Part shown: piece after piece, positions 23,030 through 63,296 of the stretch
Layout of the letters: each line of letters begins with the position of its first letter
Position numbering within the stretch: the stretch's first letter is position 1
From: Lineus longissimus
Taxonomy: Eukaryota > Nemertea > Pilidiophora > Heteronemertea > Lineidae
Length of the DNA: 64,000 bases
Direction: 5' to 3'
Assembly (NCBI RefSeq): GCF_910592395.1
Contig: NC_088309.1
Span: forward strand, 15,256,599 to 15,320,598
The notes under the pieces: model-generated
What the model was told of the DNA's origin: nothing
Seen by the model: the letters and a program-made list of their open reading frames with translations, nothing else
The model's database searches: none
Made by a program: the position numbers and the translations under genes

Positions 23030-24400
23030 TCATTTGGTAAAGTACCTACCCGTCTGCATTGAAAAGTTGAATAAAAACGCTAGTGAAGAACACAGTGGAG
23101 AGGCACACTCGTTTAGAACTCGCGTAGAAACCCTGTCAGGCCCACCAGCCTTGAGTAATACAGACTTCACTTCTAATGGTGTAAAAGTAACAGAGTCAGT
23201 ATTATAATTAGCATACATGGGAACATCAGGCTTCCTCAAGTAGACATGATGAGAACAATTTGAATAAAAATAACCCTTGAAAGCATTGGCCTTGCGCTGA
23301 GGACTCTCGAAAGACTCATTGCCCAGCTTCACTGTCTCTGGAACTGAGGTTGACTTTGTCTTTGCGTGATAAAAGTTCCAGAACCTTTTTGGGTTCATGC
23401 GCACTTCTGAACCAAGAATGTTTACATGAGTTTTGTATTTGTCACGAGTCAAGTTTCTGAGTTCATTTCGCAGGCGTCGGTATTTCCTCCCACTAGAGTC
23501 AGTGTTTCTATGCTTAGCACTGCGGCGGGCAGCGTTCACTTTCGATGACATGCGCCTCACTTCGCGGTCAATCCATGGTGGATAGCTTTTGTCACGTATT
23601 GTTTTCCGCGGAATAAAGCGGTTTATTCCAGTGGTATACACCCCTAGCCATTCTGACCACAAGTTGTCAATTCCTTCCTCGCGTGCTCGCAAACAAAAGG
23701 CAGAGTCAGGGCCTAGCTTGTCACAGAAGAACGACCTTAATCCCCTGTGGTCCGCATGCTTAAACTCATAGACCATGCGCGAAACTCCACTCCTAGGCGG
23801 CATTCTAGTCCGGAAGTTTGACAAAATTGGGAAATGATCTGAATCGTACATTCCTGGCCATGTCTCGGTGTCACTGAAGCGCTCCGGTTGATTTGTCAGA
23901 ATTAAATCGAGTGTGTTTCCATGCTTTTGAGTTGGGTTGTGGACAAGCTGGGTTAACGAGAAATCATGCACAATGTTACAAAACTCCTTAGCCACATGGC
24001 AGCCTTTGGTACAAGTCATAGTATCCCAATTGATGCTCGGAATATTCAGGTCACCCGAGAGACAAATATTGCTGAATTCACCCTCACAATTTGTGAGAAC
24101 ATCCCTGAGGTCCCCCAGGAATGCCATCTGCTCATCGACAAGATCAGGTGGATTATAGCACACAATAAGAACGAAAGGCTCATCAGAATCCGGTTTAACC
24201 TCGCACACAAGAATCTCAGAATTTTCCTTTTCTAGGTCAATTCGACGGTACGCGGGCATGTCCGATCGACATGCCATTAGCACTCCGCCACCATGTTCGT
24301 GATCCCGAGAATTACGGTCCCTCCGGTGGATGGTGTACACTGGACTGACGGACAATGTCCTGGTGTACAACGTTCTGACGGACAGTGTCCTGACGGTTAA
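23030..24400 (-). pseudogene. LINE ORF2: endonuclease and start of RT
   Basis: This is part of a minus-strand open frame of 499 codons; the first 40 or so (upstream of 24400, tandem TVRTLSVRT-type residues) are probably not LINE. Endonuclease (EEP) signatures follow: HGGGVLM, GDLNIPSINW, NTLDLILTN and the catalytic SDHFPI. Then comes the linker and the first RT segment, ending at a frameshift at 23030. The usual N-terminal Asn and Glu motifs are missing. Confidence 0.82.
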
Positions 24401-24708
24401 AGTCTCAAGAACAAAGCTCAAGACGTATGAAAGCTCGAGGTGTATGAAATGTGTTTCCAAATACACTGTGGTGTCTATGATTGGTTTGTAGAGACATAAT
24501 TCATCAACAGAGCCCTTGGTAAACCTCAATTAAATGACAATACTTTTAAAGATCTTAGACTGGTTTGCCATGCATACCTAAGATACCTACATTATTGTGG
24601 AATTAAGGTTTCCATAAACAACAAAGTTAGGTTGTTGATAAGTTAAAAATATATTATGTAGTGCTGAATCTAAACAAGGACCGCATTAATGATTTGAATG
24701 ACTTATAG

Positions 24709-24900
24709 AATGGTTTCACAAGAAGTAATTTATTCGAAACCTACAAGCTTGAGAAGGAAGATGTTAATGAGATTTTAATCATTGCTAAGGATACTGATCA
24801 AGGAATGGTTTTACTATGTAGTTTAAAGACTAAAAGAGATCTCTTATCGTATCGTAGATCAGGACCTAAGAATGATCTCGGTAAAAGTGATGTTGGGTAA
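24709..24900 (+). other. Unassigned ORF fragment
   Basis: This is a 63-codon open frame after an in-frame TAG at 24706 whose reading also continues upstream to about 24630. The translation is Lys/Asp-rich (KLEKEDVNEILIIAKDTD) and looks codon-like rather than random, ending 38 bp before the ATG at 24938. No family is recognised. Confidence 0.25.
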
Positions 24901-24937
24901 ACAAAAAAAAGGTTGGAAATTCATTTAAATAAATACA

Positions 24938-25492
24938 ATGAAAAACACAGCGGTAATCGAACAACAGATGAAACGTATTGATGTTATTAACCCCAGTTGT
25001 CAACTTAAATTGACTACAAGTCAACAAGGTACTTCTAGCTACCATCAAGTGTACCAACAAGGTGGAACTAACATTCAACAAAACTACACTACGAAGCAAC
25101 AAGGTACTACTAAGTCATTGAATAGTTCAAATCTAGTTAACCCTAGTCAAGGGCTAGCCTCAACTAGCAGTCAACAAAGCTCAACTAGCAGTCAACAAAG
25201 CTCGACTAGTAGTCAACAGGTCTTAACTGATTGTAGTATTAAAGCCACACAAGACCTTGAAGTGCTAGTTGCTACTGGTAAAAGCAAGGATTTCCCGAAT
25301 AAACAGCTTATCTTTAATGACTTAGATAGTGTGACAGAGAAGGAAATTTTGAAACATCATCGAATCTACCAGACAAAGATGGCTGCCAGACTTAACGATT
25401 CATTGAGTAAGACAGTCTCGAAAACTAACACTAAAATAACAAAGTTGTTCTTGCCTGTTGATGGCGCAGACGATGTCTATGAAGACTTATGA
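24938..25492 (+). CDS. Hypothetical Gln/Ser-rich protein, 184 aa
   Basis: This complete ORF from ATG to TGA is Gln/Ser/Thr-rich in its first half, with three tandem copies of a 21-nt unit encoding SSTSSQQ (about 25156-25218). The second half is charged and more ordered (ATGKSKDFPNKQLIF, VTEKEILKHHRIYQTKMAARL) and could be a helical domain. I do not recognise it. It is the longest of a set of plus-strand ORFs between the CR1-like LINE and the esterase gene. It may be a host single-exon gene, an exon, or a cargo gene of an unidentified mobile element. Confidence 0.4.
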   Translation: MKNTAVIEQQMKRIDVINPSCQLKLTTSQQGTSSYHQVYQQGGTNIQQNYTTKQQGTTKSLNSSNLVNPSQGLASTSSQQSSTSSQQSSTSSQQVLTDCSIKATQDLEVLVATGKSKDFPNKQLIFNDLDSVTEKEILKHHRIYQTKMAARLNDSLSKTVSKTNTKITKLFLPVDGADDVYEDL

Positions 25493-25664
25493 AGTGATTA
25501 CATCGTTACCAATGAACATGACAAGTGGTTAGGCTGGCTGAGTCTTAGGATGGGAACATTAACCGCTTCGGCATTGTCAACTCTTATCACTTTAGGACAT
25601 TGACAGGAGATTCAAAATGTGCAAAGCCAGCACAGACAAAGTCAGGAAAAATCAATTAAGATAA

Positions 25665-25907
25665 ATGGATCAGGAGACTCCTATAGCTCGTGTGACAGCC
25701 ATTGAGAAGCCCGAGAAACAAAGATCAGAGAAGCAATTAGCATGGTCAAGAGAGTTAGGCAAAAATTCACAAGAATTCAAGGGGTTAAAAAGGGATACCA
25801 GACAACCAGAACCGGTCGAACCCAACAAGGTTGAACCACAACCAAAAACCAGAGCCAGAGACAGAACAAGATCCGGACAAAGTCCAGAGGGAGTGGCTCG
25901 ATCCTGA
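25665..25907 (+). CDS. Hypothetical Lys/Pro/Glu-rich small protein
   Basis: About 80 codons include EKQLAWSRELGKNSQEFKG, a short amphipathic basic motif, then a PEPVEPNKVEPQ low-complexity tail. The other plus frames of the tail are also rich in Pro and Glu codons. It follows the 24938 ORF by 170 bp on the same strand. Function is unknown. Confidence 0.3.
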   Translation: MDQETPIARVTAIEKPEKQRSEKQLAWSRELGKNSQEFKGLKRDTRQPEPVEPNKVEPQPKTRARDRTRSGQSPEGVARS

Positions 25908-26076
25908 ACCAGAACCAGATCATGAAACTGTCTCTAAGCCACATATTTCTGCAGAATGGATAGTTATTTTTAACCATAACCTATTACATTTGTAGCTCTT
26001 TCTGTGACATAGGTTTTGTGACTCACCCTGTATCATATCCAGTTCTGAAATATCTTCTCTAACTTTTGTTTTACAG

Positions 26077-55146
<29,070 letters not shown>

Positions 55147-55437
55147 GTAGGCCCCCACACGTGTCAATCGTACACCTGTAAAGTTACCTACATTATACTT
55201 AGTGACACATAGACGATTGTGTAATTGTGATTTTGATTTTGATTTTAAATTTTGCTTGCTTTTTGGACAAACAAGACCTTTATCCATGATACTCCACCCA
55301 CAGTGCATCAGAACAATCATCATGGATGTAGCCAAAAGACAACCCTTTACAGAGATTAATAACAAGGTACCGGGTATATATAGTATATTTGATGAAAGTG
55401 TACATGAGCTACAGGTGTGACAGGTAACGGCAACTAG

Positions 55438-56405
55438 CAGCCCGGGCTGCGAAATTTTTTTCTGCAGGATACTTCTGCCATAGTGTACATCTGACAGCCA
55501 ATCAGAATTCAAGGCAAGCACGTGTCTTTGTTGACATCATCTTTCCACATGGCGCAATAATGTCAACAATGCCACGTGTTCTGATAATCTTGGAAAGAAC
55601 AAGTTAGCAAATGGTTAGAGGAGTATATCATTAGTTAAAATATATTTATTTGCAGTATCTTAACATGTATTTTCATTGTCGAGTGGACTGTATTTATTGG
55701 ACTTGTCTGTTAAAGGCGCACTGTGCTCGGCAAAATAGCCGAGGTTGAATGTTTATCTGTCAACCGTGTAACTAGTTCTGCTGTATATGCATAGGTGGCG
55801 CCACCATTCAATTTATTTTGTTTGCTTGTCAAAATGTGTTTTATACAATGGCCCTTCAACAATGTTCAAACTACCAAAATAGGCCTGACACCTTCAACAG
55901 CAGACATCGGATACACTGTCCCTTTAATAATTATCAACATTGGCAACACTGTCAGTGTCACTGCCCCTTAAAATTTCACAAATCGCGAGACATCGGATAC
56001 ACTGTCCCTTTAATAATTATCAACATTGGCAACACTGTCAGTGTCACTGCCCCTTAAAATTTCACAAATCAATGCATGCACTGCAATGTAGCGATCAGAT
56101 CAGCTGATGCCTCTTTTGTACGCATAATATCATCAATTTTACAATGAATCTGTGCAATTCATTCCTAAGCACTGCGACACAAACCTTGAGTTGAGCATAA
56201 TTGGGGTCAGACAATGAACTATTGTCATATTCACAGTTGAAGTGGCACTCGGCATGCGACTCGGTATCGTCCATTGTATTTGCATTATCATGCATAAATA
56301 AACAGGGTGACGTCAAAGATCGCGCCAATTGTGATTGGCTGTCAGATGTACACTGTGGCAGAAGTATCCTGCAGAAAAAAATTTCGCGCCCGGGCTTGCG
56401 GCCTG
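55438..56405. mobile_element. Fold-back element with internal exact tandem duplication
   Basis: About 75 bp (CCCGGGCTGCGAAATTTTTT...CTGACAGCCAATCA) at 55440-55510 recurs inverted at 56330-56403. It is about 965 bp in length. Inside, an 86-bp unit is repeated (55902-55987 and 55988-56070) almost exactly. No transposase. It lies in the sequence after esterase exon 9. Confidence 0.75.
55902..56070. repeat. 86-bp tandem duplication
   Basis: Two adjacent copies begin AGACATCGGATACACTG and end TTCACAAATC. I see no differences between them over the shared length, so the duplication is young relative to the surrounding element. Confidence 0.9.
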
Positions 56406-56912
56406 CATCCATGGATCAAAGGAAAAAGACACATTATACATACATGTATATGATACATTACGTTTCTAGTGGATAGTCAGATTGGCCTTGCGGCTTGGAC
56501 GCCGCGCTCAGAATCCAGATTCCGATAGTTTGAATACGCTTGATACCATTTTTCTTATTATTTTGAAAACAAGATAGAATTTGTTTGCAACATTTGCCCC
56601 TGAATACTGTCATCTCGTCTGTGTTCTGTCATTCGTTACAGGTATTTCGTAAGAATACACTCATCTTGATAGCATTTTTTATTATATTGTGCGAAAAATT
56701 TTCAGTTTTTTTTGTCTCTCAATACTGTCATCTCGCCTGTGTCCCGATTTTTGCTAACGCTAGTACAGTATGCCTATTTTTGCAATTGCTTAGCCCATGT
56801 GCGCTAATCTTCGGCGAGAACAAGAATAGGGCTTTGTCGAAGGTTGCAAATAACAATCTGACTCTGCAGTTTGTGTTGCCTCTAGGGACGAGACAGGGAT
56901 GATCCCTTTTGT
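56406..56912. other. No recognisable gene
   Basis: It contains a short direct repeat ATGGGCCAACTACAG near its end (56911-56947) at the left edge of the BEL relic. Nothing else is recognised. Confidence 0.5.
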
Positions 56913-57125
56913 ATGGGCCAACTACAGAAGTATGGGCCAACTACAGTTGAGGAAAAGACAAGAGCAGAAAATCTTCTGTTCAAGCAATCTCAGGCAGGGC
57001 AATTTCCCGCCGTACTCGGTGTCTTGAAATCTGGTATGCCTCTATCGCGGCAAAGTGTCATTCGGAAGCTTTCCCAATTCAGAGATGAGGATGGAATACT
57101 TCGGTCGCGTGGGCGCCTAGGCTAG
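56913..57125 (+). pseudogene. BEL relic: pre-integrase region
   Basis: Seventy codons with AENLLFKQSQAGQFPAVL and DEDGILRSRGRLG match the segment before the integrase zinc-binding domain. It ends in a stop; the H2C2 part follows with stops and a frameshift to 57270. Confidence 0.75.
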
Positions 57126-57271
57126 TCGGACATCTCTAACTCTGTGAAATATCCTATCATTTCGGATAAGAAGTCTAGCATCACGCATCTGATGATACTA
57201 CAGGCTCATAGGCGAAATCATGATGAGGGATTGGAGTATCTCAGAAGTTCCTGAGGCAGCGGTACTGGATT

Positions 57272-57841
57272 GTGAGTGCACGTGCTACCATTCGCACTGT
57301 GACCAGTAGGTGGTTATGCTGTCGCATTAGAAATGCTATGCCCAGGGCTCCAAAAATGGGAGATCGTCCAGAAGTCCGAGTCCGTGGAGACGCACCCCCT
57401 TTCCATGCAACGGGAATAGATTATTTTGGGCCTATTTTGGTGACAAAGTTGCGCAAAACTGAGAAGCGCTATGGTTGTTTGTTTGTTTGTGTGGCAACTA
57501 AGGCGATTCACATTGAGATGGCAAACAGTCTGGACACTGATTCGTTCATTATGGCATTGCGTCGGTCTAGGGCACGTCGTAGAAATCCCGCCGTTATTTG
57601 TAGCGACAATGGCACCAATTTCCTTGGTGCTGAACGAGAATTGCGCGAATGTTTGCTTAAGTGGAAACAAGAAGCGATTTCGGATGAATGTCTTCAGCAT
57701 AACATCGAGTGGAAATTGAATCCGCTAGCCAGTCATCACTTCGGCAGGCTTTGGGAACGATTGGTCAAATCCGCAAAGCGTGACATGCGCGCAGTGCTGT
57801 CAGAGACGCGTATCACAGTGATGAAGTGTTACATACAGTAA
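57272..57841 (+). pseudogene. BEL relic: integrase core
   Basis: The DDE integrase has Asp in ATGIDYFGPILV, Asp in VICSDNGTNFLGAER and Glu in LWERLVKSAKRDM. The normal CxxC before the core is changed (WLCCRI), and the ORF is cut off at the LINE boundary (about 57825-57841). Confidence 0.88.
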
Positions 57842-59045
57842 TATATGTGTTTATTTCATACTCCACGGTATACAAAAGAATAGTGCAGAATTAGTTACAT
57901 AATTGGCGCAATGATTTAGTACTGCATGAATGCAGTGTGTTTACAGGAATACAGAAAAAAGTTTAAGGATTTAGTTTGTACAAAGATACTCTAAATGGCC
58001 AGAGATGACATCCCGCCATTAGCTGCAAAATAGGCAAATCTTAACATGCAGGTTATCACTTCTCGAAAGAGAGGCATGAAAGTTCAAGAGTCGCTGTTCT
58101 ATTTGCGTGTCGATACTCATCTCATCTACTATCAAATTTATCAAATTGTTGGGTGTTCGATGATGAATATTCAGAACCCGGCCTTCTTACACACTTCCTC
58201 CACGCGGTATAAAATCTCTCCATATATTGTTTCGACAAATTCCACATCAAACAACCATACAGCGGCATACAAAACCGTTTAAACAGGAAATACTTGACTT
58301 CGGAGTTAGCATAGCAAAATTGTGCTAGTAAGCTATTGGTCTTCCTATAAAGATCATTTATACGGTTATCTACCCGAACCATGTCCGCATCCGGCTCAAA
58401 CAAAACTCCAAGAGGATTCTCACACCTACTTGCCCTCATAGTAACACCATTAACAGTAAGCTCCAAATATCAGTCTATTGCCCTGCCGAAGACGAGAAAT
58501 TTGTTCTGAACTGCATTAAAAGTTATACTATATTCTACAGAGAATTCATCTTCTACCCTCAGCAAATGTTTGAGAGACATCAAAGTCGGTGATAGCAGAA
58601 TAATGTCGTCGGCGTAAGCGAATGCCCCTACAAATACATCACCAATGTGGCACCCCAGCCTAGTAGACTTGAGGTTCTTTAACAACTCATCTATGTATAC
58701 ATTAAAGAGAATGGGGGACAAAACCCCGCCTTGTTTGACACCGTTTTTAACAGGTTAAAGACTTGGTGATGTAGTCATCCCATTTAATTCTTACTGATTG
58801 ACATGTATACAAGTTTGCAAGAAACCGTGCAACCAAAGGGCAAAGCCCCCTCTTCAGGAGAAGCTTAAACAATTTAATATATCAAACACAATCAAAGGCC
58901 TTTGAAGCATCCAACATGACACAACAAACTGGTGTATCTTGCTGACCGTAATACCGGATTACTTCTCCAACAACATAACCACAATTCATGGTTGATAATC
59001 CTTTCTTGAAACCAAATTGTCCGTCAGAGCTACTTAATAACTCGC
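57842..59045 (-). mobile_element. LINE fragment nested in the BEL relic
   Basis: The minus-strand RT pieces occur in order: DGQFGFKKGLSTMNCGYVV and CVMLDASKAFDCV (58882-59040), MSPILFNVYIDELL and FAYADDIILLSPT (58470-58721), then a tail with YGCLMWNLSKQYMERFY (58122-58466). The frames differ, so it is broken. No endonuclease is present, so it is 5'-truncated. It separates two collinear parts of the BEL relic. Confidence 0.8.
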
Positions 59046-59046
59046 T

Positions 59047-59490
59047 AAGATTCTTGGTTGAAATCGAATTGCTACTGAACGATAGACCACTTACACCCGC
59101 AAGCGACGATGTCGCGGATTTGGACGCACTCACACCGAATCATTCCCTGTTGGGCCGCACTAACCCGAATCTTCCGCCAGATGTTTTTCATGACCAGGAA
59201 GTTTCCAGTAGACGTCGCTGGCGTCAATCGCAAATTTTCGTTGAGCATATTTGGAAGCGTTGGTCGAGGGAGTATGAGTGAAAACAGTGGTGGAAATCAA
59301 ACGGGCTTCCAATAAAGGTTGATGATTTGGTTCTGGTGGTAGATCATGGCCATTCACTTGGGAATTGGTTATTGGGATTTGTTACAAAGACATACCCTGG
59401 TGACGATGGCATTGTCCGTGTTGTTGAATTGAAAACAAAATCTTGCCTGCTGAAAAGACCAGTTGTGAAATTGGCATCGCTCATGATTAA
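59047..59490 (+). pseudogene. BEL relic: C-terminal part
   Basis: FLVEIELLLNDRPLTPASDD, LTPNHSLLGR and RRRWRQSQIFVEHIW resume the BEL pol order after the LINE; then, in another frame, LVLVVDHGHSLGNWLLG resembles the DUF5641-type tail. A TGA at 59279-59281 and a frame change break it. Confidence 0.8.
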
Positions 59491-60438
59491 CTGATATATA
59501 AAATCTTCCTTAAAGATGCGAAGAACTCTGCTATTGAAATTGACATTCGTAAATATGAACACTATTATAGTATATACAGGGCTTATAGCCACCATGTGAA
59601 ATGATTATGAAAGTCATACTAATTTCAAGGCCGGTAAATGTGGCTGGCGAAATGAAGTTTATGAAGATATTTGTATTGTCCTAGATTTAGTTTGAATTTT
59701 CTATATTTGATAAGTATCCGTATCAAGTTTGTGTTTGTAAATGAACAGGAAAGCATTCACTTCCGGAATTCACGAGATGATTGATTCCGCTTGGGTTGTT
59801 AGATCCTATAATTGGATCCGTCAGATTCAGGATCTTAACTTCTTATTGTGCGTGGGTCGAGAGTAAACTGTGTGTTGTAATAGTAATGAAAAACATACAT
59901 GTACTTATTCCAAGGTTATTGAGTTGCTAGGCTCGGCGGCAAGTTGTCAATAATGCTTTCGACTGTCATATTGCTGCCTCTTGCGTAGGTGGATAACTCC
60001 CGTTCTCAGATATTATCTTTATTGCTTAGTTAGTTTCCGATTGTAAACTCTTGATGGTCCTTAACGGTACAGGGCCTGGTCTCTCCGAACCCCACCTACT
60101 CACATCCATGCTTAACATATTAAGAAATGAAGTTTTGATTGGATAAGTTAGTGTTAAAGTAAATTCTTAAGTGTTATGACCTCTTGTGCTCCGTGAATGT
60201 ATCAACGTCGATTGCAAATGAAATAATGTTCCCCGATTGAGTCTAACACGGATTATATAGTACCTGTAGTCTTGTAATTCCTCTTCGAAAAACAACCAAT
60301 GGGTGTATAGACTCCCCCGACAGAGCACATGGAGTGGCCCAAGCCATTATAATTTATTGTAAAAAAAACCTCCAAATATGGAGCAGACAACACAAATATG
60401 CAATAAAAATCATACACAGAGAACGAATAAAAAAGCGA
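59491..60438. other. No recognisable gene
   Basis: AT-rich sequence between the BEL relic and the LINE. It was searched for the missing His exon of the esterase and none was seen. It may include the 3' UTR of the LINE. Confidence 0.5.
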
Positions 60439-61725
60439 TCAAAAGGGTGAAAGTAAAAGCTTCAATAGTTTATGGCTTTTCCGGTTTAGATTGGCACATA
60501 AGGTTTTTACCGAATCGACAATTCCATTTTCCTCCCTGGTGATACGTCTAGGCCTACATGTTGGATTTACAAACAGGACATTGGCGGCAGAGAGGCCCGA
60601 CGAACTAAACACTCGGTTACACAGGGTACCCTTAATTTTTCTCGTGCCAATGACGACGTCTCGTGCTTTACAATCGATGGAGAGAATCCTTCTTAAAAGT
60701 CCAATTTGCTTCTGTTCGATTACTTTCCGCGGGTTGTCAATATCTAATGCCCTTAATAGAGGGCTATGATGACAAAATTTCGATAAACCAAAGCATCTTT
60801 TGATCAGGGAACCCTGCAACTTTTCCAGTTTCCGAAAATTGCCCCGACTCAGATCAATTGTGTGCATACCATAAAATAGTGACGGAGAGCACACGCTCTC
60901 CCAAAGTTTCACTTTCGCACCAGTCCAGAGACCTGGATAACACATACCACAGCCACTTAAACTAAAGTAGGCATTTCTACAAGATCGCGCGCGGTTTTCA
61001 ACATGTCTATGTCCACTGGCGACTTTCTCGAAAGCCACACCTAATATGTTCAAGGAGTCCGAGTTCTCCATCACACATCCAGAAATAGCCCATTCAGGAT
61101 CTTTATTAAGTATTGATTTACCGATCACCATACACTTTGACTTTTTGATCCCGAAGGAAAATCGCCATTCTTTGGCATACGAGTCACAAAGATCAATAAG
61201 ATATTGTAGGCCAGTGGATGTCAGACTCAGCAAAGTAATGTCATCGGCATAGGCAAAACATTTTAAGACAGTAGCACCAATCCGTATTCCACCGGGACCA
61301 GGACATTCAAGTTTTCGTAAAAAGTCATCAATAAAAATGTTAAAAAGAAGTGGAGATAAAACACTGCCTTGACGGGTTCCTCGTGTTATTGGAAAGACTG
61401 GGCTTCGACAGCCGTTCCAACGGATCTCAGCATTCAAACAAGAGTAAAATTCATAAAGAAACATCCATTTGACCGGAGGCAATTTATCCATCACTTTGAA
61501 AAAGAGGCCTGCGTGCCAGATTTTGTCAAAACATTTTTCGGCGTCCAAACTGCACGCGTATAAGGGGGAACATTTCTCCTTTGCGTACATGGATACATCA
61601 TTGAGTAATACAGAACAGAATTCTGTACCTCTCCCTTTGCGGAAACCATATTGACAGTCACTTAGATCCACCTCCTCCTGTGGTTTCACAAGCAGCTCAG
61701 CTAACTTAGCAAAAACAGATCCCAA
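60439..61725 (-). pseudogene. LINE ORF2: reverse transcriptase and tail
   Basis: A 428-codon open block shows CQYGFRKGRGTEFCSVLL, ACSLDAEKCFDKIWHAG, ITRGTRQGSVLSPLLFNIF, CFAYADDITLLSLT and a tail with PSLFYGMHTIDL. RT motifs are intact, including YADD. It is frameshifted from the upstream part near 61710-61725, where the first RT residues (LPNSYRPIYNLG) are read in the other frame. Confidence 0.9.
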
Positions 61726-62074
61726 GGTTATATATAGGCCGGTAGCTATTCGGTAAGTTCGGATGGAGAGTAGGTTTCTTTAACAATGGGATAATTACCA
61801 TGAAGTCGGAGACAGTGAGCAGAGACGGCACTTTTTGAGGGCTCCGACTCTGTCTAATGGAGCTCCGACTGTGATTCTCCTTGTATTGATCCGCAATACG
61901 AATAACCCGGTTATTCAGCCTTTGCTGAATGAGAAGACGCGACGACTGGCGATACTGTTTTTTCACATTTTTGTAACAGTCAAAGACAGGTCCACTTCGG
62001 GGGCGGCCGTTATCTACCCACAGTTTCCACCAAAAAGATTTCCGCTTCTTTAACTGGGTCATTTCAGGACACAA
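61706..62074 (-). pseudogene. LINE ORF2: linker and RT start
   Basis: It links endonuclease to RT. It begins KKRKSFWWKLWVDNGRPRSG, contains VPSLLTVSDFMVIIPLLKK and ends where RT begins. It is separate in frame from both neighbours. Confidence 0.7.
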
Positions 62075-62080
62075 ATACTT

Positions 62081-63093
62081 TCAACGGGGCCTAGCAACAC
62101 GTTCACAGTTCGATTCCTTCAGCGCAACATGCATGGAGTCAGTAATAGTGTCACAATATTGGTCAATGCGAGACTGAATCGACTCGCGGTTTTCGCCCGG
62201 GCGCACACAAAAGACTGGCACGCGTTCAAGTTTTTCCGCAAGGAGTTGAGCATACGAGTCTTTATTGTCAGTCCAATCCTGCTTAGGTTGAGGAACATAG
62301 CGAATTCCCAGGTCAGTTTTGAGAGCCCCTGCTTTAATGCGCAGTTTGAATTTCATTGTAATTGGTAGATGGTCACTAACGTTGTTGCTCTCCTCCGGAA
62401 TAATTCTACATTCTGTGACAGAAGCAACATCGTGGGAGTTGGCCAAGATGTGATCAATCCATGTGAAAGTCCGAGATTTATGAACAAAGTACGTGTATTG
62501 GACTTGTTGTTTATACTTGAAGTCCACAACACTCAGCTCATTCGCAGCAATGAAGTCGTACAAGAGAACACTGTTAGCATTGAAACACTTCTCCCTAGCC
62601 CAGTTACTATCTATCATAGCGTCCCTTGGCAGACGGGTGTTGAGATCACCGCACAGTTTATGGGAGCCTGCGGTCCATATTCGTCAATGATACATTGTAG
62701 CGCATCTAAAGTTTCAATGCACAGTGAGAGTTGACCAGCGTCACCAGACTTGAAGTACGGTAAATAAACATTGACAATGACATGAATCAACGAACCGGTG
62801 GTATCACGGCGACCGACTGTATCAGAGGGGGAGCTAATCTCACTGCTGCAGTAGCGAGGATTCGATTTCACTACAAACGACAGACCCCCAAAGGGTCTGC
62901 CGCTGTAGTCCTCATCAGTGTCTGTCATGCTAGACTTAGAATAAACAGAGAGTTAGCTCGTTGGGCCGAAGCAAGGTTTCACTAAGACATACCATATCAT
63001 GGTTTTTGATAAGGTCAGTAACGTAATTAAAATTCTGTTTTAGACCTTTGCAATTCAACGTCACAATCGATGAAAGGATATCCATTGAGCTCG
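62081..63093 (-). pseudogene. LINE ORF2: apurinic-type endonuclease
   Basis: From about 63093: SIVTLNCKGLKQNFNYV and CLSETLLRPNE (first Asn and Glu motifs), RPFGGLSFVV, VNVYLPYFKS, then after a frameshift near 62615 TFTWIDHILAN and VSDHLPITM (catalytic SDH). Most catalytic motifs are visible across three frames. Confidence 0.85.
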
Positions 63094-63098
63094 TATTC

Positions 63099-63296
63099 GT
63101 ATCCAAACATGTACCAATATCCTGAGTAGCGGTTTTCGTATCTGGAATCACGTGATGCGTGCTGGGCAAGTTCCCAGAGGCACGTACTATCCTATTCGTA
63201 TCCATGCATGTACTGATATCCTGAGTAGCAGTTTTCGTATCCAGAATCGTGTGATTCGCGCTGGGCGAATTCCCAGTCGCGATTATCCTCGAACCC
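63099..63296. repeat. 99-bp tandem duplication at the ORF1/ORF2 junction
   Basis: Two copies (63099-63197 and 63198-63296) start GTATCCANNCATGTAC and share ATATCCTGAGTAGC and GCTGGGC. They are diverged at perhaps 15-20 sites. The duplicated segment covers the end of ORF1 and the region before the endonuclease. Confidence 0.8.

Larger units (their letters stand above)
21460..24400 (-). mobile_element. CR1-like LINE, 5'-truncated, minus strand
   Basis: The minus-strand coding region runs from an incomplete endonuclease (about 24400) through reverse transcriptase to a C-terminal tail ending near 21766, then a 3' UTR of uncertain length. The N-terminal endonuclease motifs and ORF1 are absent, so the copy is 5'-truncated. 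The RT has several breaks between 23030 and 22598. Clade assignment (CR1/L2-like) rests on the endonuclease and the RT blocks and is approximate. Confidence 0.8.
56913..59490 (+). mobile_element. BEL/Pao relic, plus strand, split by a LINE
   Basis: Fragments of BEL pol (integrase region and DUF5641-like tail) lie in order on the plus strand at 56913-57841 and 59047-59490, interrupted by about 1.2 kb of minus-strand LINE. No LTRs or RT were found. This copy is distinct in sequence from the 38-47 kb element. Confidence 0.82.
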
